From Brevibacillus daliensis (GTDB taxonomy: Bacteria; Bacillota; Bacilli; Brevibacillales; Brevibacillaceae), in the NCBI RefSeq assembly GCF_021245735.1, contig NZ_JAJISB010000019.1, positions 1-36,234 of the forward strand: a stretch of DNA of 36,234 nt. The letters run 5' to 3'. The notes beneath the pieces are model-generated. The model searched no databases and was not told where the DNA came from. It saw only the letters and a program-made list of their open reading frames with translations. Both the position numbers and the translations under genes were made by a program. Numbering within the stretch: position 1 is the first letter of the stretch; every line of letters starts with the position of its first letter. Shown piece by piece: positions 16,022 to 23,823 of this stretch.

Positions 16022-16468
16022 TTAGAGAGATTTTTCCATCATGACGTGGTCAATGCCTGCGTCTTCGAAAACTTCACCATATGCTACGTACCCTAACTTT
16101 TCATAAAATGCTTGAGCATGTAGCTGTGCGGATAGCTTTAAAGTATGAAAAGAATTCTTTTTAGCTACCTCCTCCATTACAAGCATGAGCTCGCGACCCA
16201 ATCCTGTTCCACGAGTTTCCTTAAGAACAGCAACACGCTCCACCTTTGCAATATCCGCTTCATAAGGGCGAAGCCTGGAAGCAGCAACAGGATGTTCTCC
16301 TTGGTAGGCGACAAAATGGATGGTTGGGCAGGATAACGTATCGTGCTCATCAATCTCCAGTTCTTCGGGGACCTGTTGTTCGTGTACAAATACAATGCGG
16401 CGTACGTTCATAGCATCTTGTAATTCTTTTTCAGTTTCAACGATATTAAATTGATAGGTTGATTTCAT
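16022..16468 (-). CDS. yjcF: GNAT family N-acetyltransferase YjcF
   Basis: 148 residues. VRRIVFVHEQQVPEELEIDEHD at the N-terminus, AASRLRPYEADIAKVERVAVLKETRGTGLGRELMLVME with the acetyl-CoA loop RGTGLG, and the end AFYEKLGYVAYGEVFEDAGIDHVMMEKSL match Bacillus YjcF and the ElaA-related GNAT group. The substrate is unknown. AGGAGGGG precedes the ATG. It lies downstream of yjcG on the same strand, as the two are also neighbours in Bacillus subtilis, which supports both calls. A hairpin in the 77-bp gap suggests partial uncoupling of expression. Confidence 0.88.
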   Translation of the reverse strand: MKSTYQFNIVETEKELQDAMNVRRIVFVHEQQVPEELEIDEHDTLSCPTIHFVAYQGEHPVAASRLRPYEADIAKVERVAVLKETRGTGLGRELMLVMEEVAKKNSFHTLKLSAQLHAQAFYEKLGYVAYGEVFEDAGIDHVMMEKSL

Positions 16469-16495
16469 GTAAGTTCCCCTCCTACTAATAGATAA

Positions 16496-16530
16496 AATCC
16501 TCCCTCGTATAGAATCCGAGGGAAGGATTA
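16496..16530 (-). terminator. Hairpin between yjcG and yjcF
   Basis: AATCCTCCCTCG and CGAGGGAAGGATT pair with one bulge, and on the leftward strand a short TTTT follows. It may be a weak terminator or attenuator between yjcG and yjcF. Confidence 0.5.
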
Positions 16531-16545
16531 GGTTAAAGCATATAC

Positions 16546-17058
16546 TTATTCGCCTGTCAAATCAAAGGATTGTTCGATTTTCCAGCGACCATCATCATGT
16601 TGCTTGATTAAATGGATTTGTGTAAAGCTGGAGGTTTCGTTAATATTCATCATACTTAGTCTTCCCACGACATCTTTTAACTCTCCGTCGCTTAGATCGC
16701 GACCAATTGTTAAGTGAGGAACAAAAATAAACTCTTCCTGATGACTGTTAAAGTAAGAGAGAACCTTGTTATGCACATTTTCCACGATTTCTTTGTTTTG
16801 AAAAGACAAAAAGATCACATTTGTGGTTGGATGGAAGGTAGATACCCGATGGAACGTCAACGAAAACGGAGATGTGTTGCTTGCCACTTCCTGTAGATGA
16901 GCTTTGATTTTTTCTAGTTCATTTTCATCTGTCGCAAAAGATTCCTTTAGACGAATGAAAGGCGGAATTAATGCATAGGTAGGATCGTACCGTTTGCGAT
17001 AGGAATTAGCGCGTTCTTGCACTTCTTTATTTGGAAACAGGACAATACTGTATGTCAT
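16546..17058 (-). CDS. yjcG: YjcG-like 2H phosphoesterase / 2'-5' RNA ligase family protein
   Basis: 170 residues that begin MTYSIVLFPNKEVQERANSY, followed by RKRYDPTYALIPPF, close to the start of Bacillus YjcG. 2H proteins have two H-x-T/S motifs. The second is intact (FVPHLTIGRDLSDGEL), but at the first, where YjcG has PPHLTL, this protein has PPFIRLKESF, so the first catalytic His and Thr are both replaced. It may have lost catalysis while keeping ligand or RNA binding. AAGGAGG six bases from the ATG fixes the start; the frame continues upstream without a better site. It is the first gene of a yjcG-yjcF unit. Confidence 0.88.
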   Translation of the reverse strand: MTYSIVLFPNKEVQERANSYRKRYDPTYALIPPFIRLKESFATDENELEKIKAHLQEVASNTSPFSLTFHRVSTFHPTTNVIFLSFQNKEIVENVHNKVLSYFNSHQEEFIFVPHLTIGRDLSDGELKDVVGRLSMMNINETSSFTQIHLIKQHDDGRWKIEQSFDLTGE

Positions 17059-17204
17059 AAAAAACCTCCTTACCTCATAGGTATCCAATTCAATGATTAC
17101 GCTTCCCTTTATATTAACAGAAAATTTAATCGATGTATAATGTTGCAATGTTCTTGTATAACCTTTCCTTTTTCAGGGAATGGATAAGGGGAAAGGAGGG
17201 GAGT

Positions 17205-17381
17205 ATGTTGAAGAGTCCCCTAATTATGACCTCTGCCTTCTTGGGAATTAGCACATTATTTATTCTTTTGTTTATTCTCATTCGAGCGATCCTGAGGACA
17301 GACACAAGCATGACAGTTCAGTCTATCAAAAGCATTGATAAACAACCTGATCCAGGTCCCACGTCAGGTTCAGGAGAGTAG
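17205..17381 (+). CDS. Small single-pass membrane protein, 58 aa
   Basis: 58 residues: a short N-terminus, one hydrophobic helix (SAFLGISTLFILLFILIRAIL, about 9-30) and a polar Pro/Gly/Ser tail (QPDPGPTSGSGE). AAAGGAGGGG 3 nt before the ATG is an excellent ribosome site, and a terminator follows, so this looks like a real small gene. It is divergent from yjcG. I recognise no family; a small membrane modulator or sporulation protein is possible, but nothing in the sequence decides this. Confidence 0.6.
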   Translation: MLKSPLIMTSAFLGISTLFILLFILIRAILRTDTSMTVQSIKSIDKQPDPGPTSGSGE

Positions 17382-17431
17382 ATCGAAAGAAATTATCATC
17401 TATTATCTAGCAGAAAATGAACCAAAGTATC

Positions 17432-17469
17432 GAAAAAGAGTACTGCTTTATTTAGCGGTACTTTTTTTA
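17432..17469 (+). terminator. Intrinsic terminator
   Basis: AAAGAGTACTGC pairs with GCGGTACTTTTT (two G-U pairs) around TTTATTTA, then TTTT. It closes the small membrane protein transcript. Confidence 0.7.
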
Positions 17470-17597
17470 TGTAAGAAAGAGTCGAATTTACAACAGATAT
17501 TACTGTTTCTTTTTTTGGATCGTACAGGCGCATCTACTGCTCAATGTGATACTATATAAAAATAAGCTAAATAGTAAATAACAGGGGGAAGCTGTAG

Positions 17598-18173
17598 ATG
17601 ACTATTAGAAAAGTACACAGCCAGGAAGTAAAAGACGCAGCGCTCGCGAGCTTGGAAGAGCGCGGTGTAACATTAACAGACATTGCGGAGATCGTTCACG
17701 CCATGCAGTCTCCCTATTATCCAAGCTTGACTATAGATGCATGCCTTGTAAGTGTGCAGGCTGTTTTAGACAAGCGAGAAATTCAACATGCATTGCTTGT
17801 GGGAGTAGAGCTGGATAAATTGGCCGAAAAAGGTATGCTATCAGAACCGTTGCAATCTATCGTAGCAGCAGACGAAGGATTGTTTGGCTGCGATGAGACT
17901 CTTGCACTAGGCTCTGTATTTGGATATGGAAGCATTGCAGTTACGACATTTGGACATCTGGATAAACAGAAAATTGGTATTATTAAAAAGTTAGATAATA
18001 AAGTATCGGGTAAAGTCCACACGTTTTTGGACGATATGGTATGCAGTATAGCAGCAAATGCTTCGAGCCGCATGGCACATCGATTACGTGATGAAGAAGA
18101 AGCAAATGCAGAAGAGCTTCGCATCAAAGTTGATATGGTGAAGCCAGTAGATGCTGCTAATCAAGTGGGATAA
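17598..18173 (+). CDS. yutG: Phosphatidylglycerophosphatase A family protein (YutG-like)
   Basis: 191 residues. The core EERGVTLTDIAEIVHAMQSPYYPSLTIDACLVSVQAVLDKREIQHALLVGVELDKLAE, followed by AADEGLFGCDETLALGSVFGYGSIAVTTFGHLDK and SGKVHTFLDDMVCSIAANASSRMAHR, is the pattern of the soluble PgpA-like family of Bacillales represented by YutG. It lacks the membrane helices of E. coli PgpA. Family annotation implies phosphatidylglycerophosphate dephosphorylation in phospholipid synthesis, but whether the soluble subgroup has that activity is uncertain. AGGGGGAA before the ATG is a good ribosome site; single-gene unit. Confidence 0.85.
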   Translation: MTIRKVHSQEVKDAALASLEERGVTLTDIAEIVHAMQSPYYPSLTIDACLVSVQAVLDKREIQHALLVGVELDKLAEKGMLSEPLQSIVAADEGLFGCDETLALGSVFGYGSIAVTTFGHLDKQKIGIIKKLDNKVSGKVHTFLDDMVCSIAANASSRMAHRLRDEEEANAEELRIKVDMVKPVDAANQVG

Positions 18174-18193
18174 GTTATTTATAAGTTGAGAGA

Positions 18194-18229
18194 GGCTTTT
18201 TTCTGTATTGTCCAGGAAAGAGCCTTTTT
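18194..18229 (+). terminator. Intrinsic terminator after yutG-like gene
   Basis: AGGCTTTTTTCTG and CAGGAAAGAGCCT pair with G-U contacts, followed by TTTTT. Confidence 0.7.
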
Positions 18230-18303
18230 AACTGTATCGGAATGTATAAACTACGAAGCCTCTCATCCCGATACGCATGAAAAGCATCCGCTGATGAAGG
18301 ACC

Positions 18304-18339
18304 AGCTTCTTCGAAAAGGCTTCGATAGAAGCTTTTCTT
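18304..18339 (+). terminator. Second hairpin before the lipase gene
   Basis: AGCTTCT + TCGAA pairs with TTCGA + AGAAGCT, followed by TTTTCTT. The 75 bp between the two hairpins hold no supported gene. Confidence 0.55.
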
Positions 18340-18394
18340 ATTTCGGTTCCGTCTATTTCACTTTTTTCTTTATTGTAAACATAATGTAAAAATT

Positions 18395-18445
18395 AATTAT
18401 TTTTTTAAAAAAATAATTGACAATTCTGATAAAAATACTGATGAT
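18395..18445 (+). promoter_or_regulatory. Lipase promoter with upstream A/T palindrome
   Basis: TTGACA at 18417-18422 and GATGAT at 18440-18445 are 17 bp apart and fit a vegetative-type promoter. Immediately upstream is a perfect 24-bp palindrome made of AATTAT, seven T, seven A and ATAATT (18395-18418), overlapping the first two bases of the -35 box. It could be an UP-like element or the target of a repressor such as a transition-state regulator. Confidence 0.55.
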
Positions 18446-18484
18446 GTTATTAAAGGATATTTTTTCCAATCAGGAGGGATCAAT

Positions 18485-20101
18485 GTGCGAGTATCTCATT
18501 TAGTCCCAGCTTTTCTTACCTTGACCATCATCTCATCTGTAACTTCAACTATTTCTCCCACTACTGTATATGCCTCAATTCCCGCCCCCACTCTTCAAGA
18601 CGATAATCCAACTGGCACGTTTGGTGATTGGTATACCGGGGCAGTACCACCCAATTATTCAGAGGACAAGCCTGTCATTCTTTTTGTCCAAGGTCTTCAT
18701 TCCAATTACAAGACGTTTTACCGTACTGGAGGGCTATACGAAGCAGCATACATCGCTGGCTATCGAACTGCTTTTGTTCAGCTTAAGGATGCAGAAGGTG
18801 GCGACGGCGGTAATATATGGACGAATGGTCAGGTGCTTGCCGATTTGATCAAAAAAGTTGCCCAACACTATGAGGTAGATCAACTGGCAATCGTAGCCCA
18901 TTCAAAAGGTGGCATTGATACACAGGCAGCTCTTGTTCATTATGGAGCAGCACCTTATGTACACACGGTCCATCAGCTGGCTACCCCCAATCGTGGTTCT
19001 GAGCTGGCTGATATGGCTTACTCCACCTGGACTTCTTGGTTAGCTGCCATACTTGGTCAGAAAGATGATGCAGTCTACTCTCTGCAAACCTCCTATATGG
19101 CGAACTTTCGACAACAAACGGATCAGAAAAATGAAGCAAAACTAGCCAAAACCTATACATCTGCGGGAACTGGAGATGATGGATGGTTCTCCGCCACTTG
19201 GTTTGCCCATGCCGTACTACCTGGGCAGGATGATGGCGCTGTCTCCACAGCTTCTGCACATGGTCTTCCCTATGGTATAAATCATTTTACTCTTGATATC
19301 TCGCACGATGAAATGACAGATGCCAATTATGTTTGGGACAAGATTGAATCGAGACTTTCATATGGGATGAAGATAACGGATGAAGAGCTACAAAGGACAG
19401 ATGATGTAGTAGTGCAGGACGAAGGTGAGGAAAAGCTTGCCAACATGATTTTACGAGGTGGTGAAATCGCAGGGAAGACTGATGACTTTTTTCTGTTAGA
19501 AAGTGGTGTGGAAGAGATTATGATTGATGTTATGACAGCAGATAAGAGAACGAAAGTAAAGCTGATCAGTCCAAGCGGTAAAATCTACTCTCCTAAAATA
19601 GTGAAGCCAGAGAATAATAAAAACGAGAAAGAGCAAGGTGCTTCAGAACCCCCCGTGATCTTCCAGAATGCTGTCCACAATGGATTTATGATAGACACGC
19701 CTGAAGCAGGCAAGTGGAGCATTTCCATGAATGGGAAACAAGATGCCTACTTTATGTACGCCCAAGTTGAGAGTGATAGTGAGATTCTGATTAAAGGGAA
19801 ACAAAAGCTGTTTGATCCAGGTGAACAAGGTGAACTTTTGATCGAGAGTAATCTATTTTCTATTCAGGAAGACTTGCTTCATCGCTCTGCATTAATAAAG
19901 ACTGACAAGTTAAAAGTGATGGACGGCAAGAAAAATGTTCGTACTGTGAGTAATAAAAGAGGAGCCACGAGTTATTTTGAAGCGCCTCGTGACCCCGGCA
20001 TTTATAATCTTTGTTTAGAAATAACAGCAGTAAACGAGCGTGGAGAGGAATTTTCTCGATCTGTCATTTATAATTTTGCTGTTGGAAAAGATATTGATTG
20101 A
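18485..20101 (+). CDS. Secreted alpha/beta hydrolase (lipase/esterase)
   Basis: 538 residues with a Sec signal peptide (hydrophobic 5-27, likely cleavage after VYA at residue 30). The hydrolase domain has an oxyanion-type segment ILFVQGLHSN (65-74), the nucleophile elbow AHSKGG (Ser140), a candidate acid in GQDDGAVS (Asp249/250) and a candidate His in ISHDEMTD (His274). VHQLATPNRGSELADMAY is typical of triacylglycerol-lipase-like proteins. Residues ~310-538 form a separate beta-rich extension that may bind substrate or the wall. GTG start, with AGGAGG 7 nt upstream. It is likely exported as an exoenzyme; whether it attacks lipids or polyesters is open. Confidence 0.85.
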   Translation: MRVSHLVPAFLTLTIISSVTSTISPTTVYASIPAPTLQDDNPTGTFGDWYTGAVPPNYSEDKPVILFVQGLHSNYKTFYRTGGLYEAAYIAGYRTAFVQLKDAEGGDGGNIWTNGQVLADLIKKVAQHYEVDQLAIVAHSKGGIDTQAALVHYGAAPYVHTVHQLATPNRGSELADMAYSTWTSWLAAILGQKDDAVYSLQTSYMANFRQQTDQKNEAKLAKTYTSAGTGDDGWFSATWFAHAVLPGQDDGAVSTASAHGLPYGINHFTLDISHDEMTDANYVWDKIESRLSYGMKITDEELQRTDDVVVQDEGEEKLANMILRGGEIAGKTDDFFLLESGVEEIMIDVMTADKRTKVKLISPSGKIYSPKIVKPENNKNEKEQGASEPPVIFQNAVHNGFMIDTPEAGKWSISMNGKQDAYFMYAQVESDSEILIKGKQKLFDPGEQGELLIESNLFSIQEDLLHRSALIKTDKLKVMDGKKNVRTVSNKRGATSYFEAPRDPGIYNLCLEITAVNERGEEFSRSVIYNFAVGKDID

Positions 20102-20111
20102 TATTTCTGAA

Positions 20112-21533
20112 TTAACTGGAAATATGTTTGTTTGGTTCTTTATCAAGATCACTTGATGACTTGGCATTTGCCTTTTTCCAGATAAAGTAGGCGATCGTGA
20201 TGAGAATTAACCATGGAAAGCCGAGAATGAGCGTATATTCAAACATTGGTGAGAACCAGGTTGAAAGAACTACCGCTGCCAATAACAATGCACCAAGAAT
20301 TGTGAGATACGGGTAACCAATCATTTTGACTGGTAGCTGACGTCCGCCTATTTCATTCCATTTTTTACGGAAGAACAGGTGGGTGACGAAGATCATGAAC
20401 CACGTAAACATGGCACCGAAGCTGGATAGTGAAATCATCGTTGTAAAGGCTGTTTCAGGAGAGAAAATGGTGAAAAGCGTTGCGAAAGTGATACCGATTG
20501 TTGATAAAATGAGGGCAGTTACAGGTACACCACGTTTGCTCAATTTGCCGAAGCTGGCTGGAGCATACTTCGCTCGGGACAAGGAGAACATCATCCGCGT
20601 TGAAATGTATAGCTGGCTGTTCATCGCAGAGAGAGCAGCAATCAGGACGATAAAGTTCATGATTCCACCAGCGCCAGGAATAGACAGACTTTCCATTACG
20701 GCTACGAATGGACTCTTGTCTCCACCAGCATCCTTCCAAGGAACGATCATCAGCATTAGCGTAAGGGTAGCCAGATAGAAAACAATGAGACGAATGACAG
20801 CGGAGCGCAAGGCAATCGGCACAGCTTTTTCAGGTTCTTGCGCTTCTCCGGCACTTACTGCAATCATTTCAATACTGAGATAGCTAAAGAGTGAGATGAA
20901 GATGGCTATCCACATTCCCCATAATCCATTAGGGAAGAAACCGCCATTATTCGTATAGTTTTGTGGACCAATGCTTTCAGGTCCGGGACCTACAATCAGA
21001 TAGGTAGCAAGAAAAATAAATCCTACAATTGCAATTACTTTGATAAGAGAGAACCAATATTCTACACGACCAAACATGTTAACGCTTGTAGCGTTGACGA
21101 AAATAAGGACAGCTGAGAAAAGAAGGACCCAAACAGCACCTGGAACGGTTGGGAACCAGTATTTCATATAAACAGCAACTGCAGTTACCTCTGTTCCAAC
21201 TGCACAAATCAGACAAAACCAATACGAATATCGAACCGTAAAGCCTGCCCATGGATTTACATACTTTTCGGCGTAAGCACCGAACGAACCGGAAGTAGGA
21301 TGCGCAACTGTCATTTCAGCCAGACAGCCCATTAACAATAAGGCGACAATGGCACCGATTGCGTAACTGAGAATTACGCTGGGACCTGCTTGACCAATTG
21401 CTAATCCACTTCCCAAAAAGAGTCCTGTCCCAATTGCCCCACCAATTGCGATCATGGAGAGCTGCGGGGTTGTTAAACCCCTGTGCAGCCCTTTTTCACG
21501 TTCCATGATATCCTGGAAGTGATCTTTTTTCAT
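20112..21533 (-). CDS. Amino acid permease (APC superfamily, AAT type)
   Basis: 473 residues with about twelve membrane helices. GLTTPQLSMIAIGGAIGTGLFLGSG is the family signature of the amino acid transporter group with GabP, ProY and AroP. SFGAYAEKYVNPWAGFTVRYSYW and the later LSSFGAMFTWFMIFVTHLFFRKKW are also typical. The start with GGGGGAATATC upstream is preferred over an ATG 11 codons earlier. It is 45 bp downstream of kynU on the same strand and should be co-transcribed, so uptake of kynurenine, 3-hydroxykynurenine or tryptophan is the reasonable inference, though not visible in the sequence itself. Confidence 0.9.
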   Translation of the reverse strand: MKKDHFQDIMEREKGLHRGLTTPQLSMIAIGGAIGTGLFLGSGLAIGQAGPSVILSYAIGAIVALLLMGCLAEMTVAHPTSGSFGAYAEKYVNPWAGFTVRYSYWFCLICAVGTEVTAVAVYMKYWFPTVPGAVWVLLFSAVLIFVNATSVNMFGRVEYWFSLIKVIAIVGFIFLATYLIVGPGPESIGPQNYTNNGGFFPNGLWGMWIAIFISLFSYLSIEMIAVSAGEAQEPEKAVPIALRSAVIRLIVFYLATLTLMLMIVPWKDAGGDKSPFVAVMESLSIPGAGGIMNFIVLIAALSAMNSQLYISTRMMFSLSRAKYAPASFGKLSKRGVPVTALILSTIGITFATLFTIFSPETAFTTMISLSSFGAMFTWFMIFVTHLFFRKKWNEIGGRQLPVKMIGYPYLTILGALLLAAVVLSTWFSPMFEYTLILGFPWLILITIAYFIWKKANAKSSSDLDKEPNKHISS

Positions 21534-21578
21534 GATATTCCCCCTTTTACTTTTATTCACAAGCAAAGTGTATAGCTG

Positions 21579-22865
21579 CTAGGCAATAACGCCCCGCTTG
21601 TTTTCATATATCTCATATGCTTTTTCTGCCATGATTTTTTTTAAGGTCTGAACAGATTCATATACTTCTGTATAAGAGTTATAAAGAGCTACGGGTGCCA
21701 GTCGCACGATATTTGGCGCACGGAAATCAGGGGTAATGCCACGATCCTTCAATGCCTTGCAGATACGTACTGCTTCTTCATGCTGCAAGCATACATGTCC
21801 ACCACGAAGATGATCTTCGTCAGGGTTCCCAATGGTAAAGCCAACATCACCTAACTCATTTTTGATCAAATCCATCATATATCGTGTTAGTTGCAAGGAT
21901 TTTTTTCTGATCTGGTCAATTCCCGCTTCATGGAACATTTCCAGCGAGCCAATAAGCGGTGCCAGGCTCAGGATGTGAGGAGTTCCTACCTGATATGCCC
22001 CTGCATCATGCGTCGGAACAAATTCATGTGCCATTTCAAATTGTTTTTCCTTATCCGAACCAAACCAACCAGCAAGACCTGGATACGTGCCAAAATGTTT
22101 GCGGTTCACATACAGAGACCCTACTCCGCCTGGTCCTGCATTCAGATATTTGTAATTACACCAGAACGCAAAATCAACATCCCAATCACTGAAGTAATGG
22201 GGTACTGAGCCAACGGAGTGACAACCGTCAAAACCGATCAGGATACCATGCTTATGTGCCTCTTCCGTCAGTCTCTTCATATCAAGCAGCTGTCCGCTAC
22301 GATAAAATACAGCTGGCATAATAATAACCGCGATTTCATCTGACATGGCTGCGATAATATCATCTTCAGCAATTGTTAATCCATCACGAGACTTGATACG
22401 GATCAGATGCTTCTCATGATCGTAACCATGCATGCGTAGCTGACTTTGGATCGCATAAATATCCGTTGGGAAATCAAGCTCGTTCGCCATGATTTTTGTA
22501 CGCTTTCCTTCAGGTTTATAAAAAGTAGCCAGAATTTGATGAAGATTAGATGTTGTGGAACCGGTTACAATAACCTCGTCAGCATGAGCGCCAACGAGTG
22601 GAGCCATCTGTTCTCCCAATTTTTCTGAGATATAGAACCAGGGATGCGTCCCCTGTGACCAGCCGTCAATACCAATGGTTTTCCAATCTTCAAAACATTC
22701 AAGCAATGTTTTTTCTGCTCTTTTGGACGTCAGCCCAAGAGAATTACCGTCTAAATAGATGCCATCAGGATGCAGATAAAATTCATTGCGAAAATGAGCA
22801 AGCGGATCTTGTGAATCTAATAGTGATGCAAAATCTTTCGATGGAGAAAAGAGATAGTTGGACAT
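21579..22865 (-). CDS. kynU: Kynureninase
   Basis: 428 residues, a fold-type I PLP enzyme that cleaves kynurenine or 3-hydroxykynurenine to alanine plus anthranilate or 3-hydroxyanthranilate. Family marks: [12 protein letters not shown] (37-48), [16 protein letters not shown] (61-76), [13 protein letters not shown] (127-139), [13 protein letters not shown] (211-223), PLP lysine Lys239 in [13 protein letters not shown], and GWFGSDKE. Length matches bacterial KynU. AAAGGAGG precedes the ATG. It leads a two-gene leftward unit with the permease and is divergent from a TetR gene, back to back with the 3-hydroxyanthranilate pathway it would feed. Confidence 0.95.
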   Translation of the reverse strand: MSNYLFSPSKDFASLLDSQDPLAHFRNEFYLHPDGIYLDGNSLGLTSKRAEKTLLECFEDWKTIGIDGWSQGTHPWFYISEKLGEQMAPLVGAHADEVIVTGSTTSNLHQILATFYKPEGKRTKIMANELDFPTDIYAIQSQLRMHGYDHEKHLIRIKSRDGLTIAEDDIIAAMSDEIAVIIMPAVFYRSGQLLDMKRLTEEAHKHGILIGFDGCHSVGSVPHYFSDWDVDFAFWCNYKYLNAGPGGVGSLYVNRKHFGTYPGLAGWFGSDKEKQFEMAHEFVPTHDAGAYQVGTPHILSLAPLIGSLEMFHEAGIDQIRKKSLQLTRYMMDLIKNELGDVGFTIGNPDEDHLRGGHVCLQHEEAVRICKALKDRGITPDFRAPNIVRLAPVALYNSYTEVYESVQTLKKIMAEKAYEIYENKRGVIA

Positions 22866-22909
22866 GGAATCCTCCTTTGTTAGTTATGCAGAATCTGTAA
22901 CTTAACCAT

Positions 22910-22938
22910 AGATTACAAACAACCTGACATAGTGTCAA
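22910..22938 (-). promoter_or_regulatory. kynU promoter
   Basis: On the minus strand TTGACA, a 17-bp spacer and TAATCT form a near-consensus vegetative promoter, placed about 45 bp before the kynU start codon. Confidence 0.65.
22925..22937. promoter_or_regulatory. Operator candidate over the kynU -35 box
   Basis: The palindrome TGACA-TAG-TGTCA overlaps the -35 hexamer of the kynU promoter. A further half-like TGTGACA occurs near 22980. Position argues for a repressor site; the divergent TetR protein is the first candidate. Confidence 0.5.
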
Positions 22939-23050
22939 CATTTTATGAATTATATTCTAAAAAATCTGAAAAAATTCAAGTGTGACATCCTTTATCTTTT
23001 CATTTCCCTGATTGAACGTTATCCTATTAGCTAAAGGAGGCAAGAGAAAG

Positions 23051-23680
23051 TTGGAACATTTAAACACAAATGAGGTTGAAGTGGTGGATGGAAGGCACTT
23101 AAGATCAATAGCTACCAGACAAAAATTATTGGATGCCGGTTGCGAGATTTTCTTGTCTGAAGGGTTTCAAAAAGCTACCATTTCACAAATTATAAAAAAG
23201 GCAAAAACGGGCTACGGGACGGCATATGTCCATTTCACTGGCAAGGATGACCTACTTGTGGTTCTAATGGAAGACGTAATGAGTGAATTTTTTACGATAG
23301 CACATACGCCTTTCGCTCCTAAAACCAAAGCAGAAGCAAAGCAAATCATTTATCAACAGGTACTGCGTTTTCTGCAACTGGCAGAATCAGAAAAAAATAT
23401 GATGCGTGTGTTTGCAGAAGCGATTGGCTTATCTGCCATTGTGAATGCCAAATGGGAAGAGATTCGTAAACAGTTTATCGAGAGTATCACCAGAGATATT
23501 ACGTATGGACAAAAACATGGATTAATTCGTACTGATGTGAAACCAGAGTTGGCTGCACGAGGGTGGTTTTATTCCAATGAGATGTACCAATGGGAAATTG
23601 TAAAAGACATCAAAATCGCTTCTTTGGAAGAGATCGCAGCGACGTTAACCAATATGTATACCGATGGTTTATATGTGTGA
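23051..23680 (+). CDS. TetR family transcriptional regulator
   Basis: 209 residues with the TTG start used here. The N-terminal HTH reads RSIATRQKLLDAGCEIFLSEGFQKATISQIIKKAKTGYGTAYVHFTGKDDLLVVLMEDV, a textbook TetR_N domain; the C-terminal ~140 residues are an all-helical ligand domain of no subfamily I recognise. The frame is open to an ATG 13 codons earlier, but AAAGGAGG lies 10 nt before the TTG and overlaps the longer form. It stands between kynU (divergent) and the IclR gene. It probably represses the kynU-permease unit or the rightward operon and senses a pathway intermediate; this is inference from position. Confidence 0.85.
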   Translation: MEHLNTNEVEVVDGRHLRSIATRQKLLDAGCEIFLSEGFQKATISQIIKKAKTGYGTAYVHFTGKDDLLVVLMEDVMSEFFTIAHTPFAPKTKAEAKQIIYQQVLRFLQLAESEKNMMRVFAEAIGLSAIVNAKWEEIRKQFIESITRDITYGQKHGLIRTDVKPELAARGWFYSNEMYQWEIVKDIKIASLEEIAATLTNMYTDGLYV

Positions 23681-23766
23681 ATATTGCTAAAATAAGAAAA
23701 AAAGAATTTACGAAATGCATCCCTACGTTATAGAATAGGATGCATACGATGTTATTATCGAATGGC

Positions 23767-23783
23767 GTTCGACAATATCGAAC
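23767..23783. promoter_or_regulatory. Palindromic operator candidate upstream of IclR gene
   Basis: GTTCGA-N5-TCGAAC is a perfect inverted repeat about 40 bp before the IclR start codon. IclR-type proteins bind short palindromes of this kind, so autoregulation is likely. I saw no second copy upstream of the MFS gene or kynU. Confidence 0.5.
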
Positions 23784-23823
23784 AAAATGACGAAATAGTA
23801 AGATAATTGCGAGAGGGGAACTT

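Noticed and set aside
18186-18389. 67-codon TTG-started frame between the yutG-like gene and the lipase
   Set aside because: It begins at a terminator stem, runs through a second hairpin and has no ribosome site; treated as chance.
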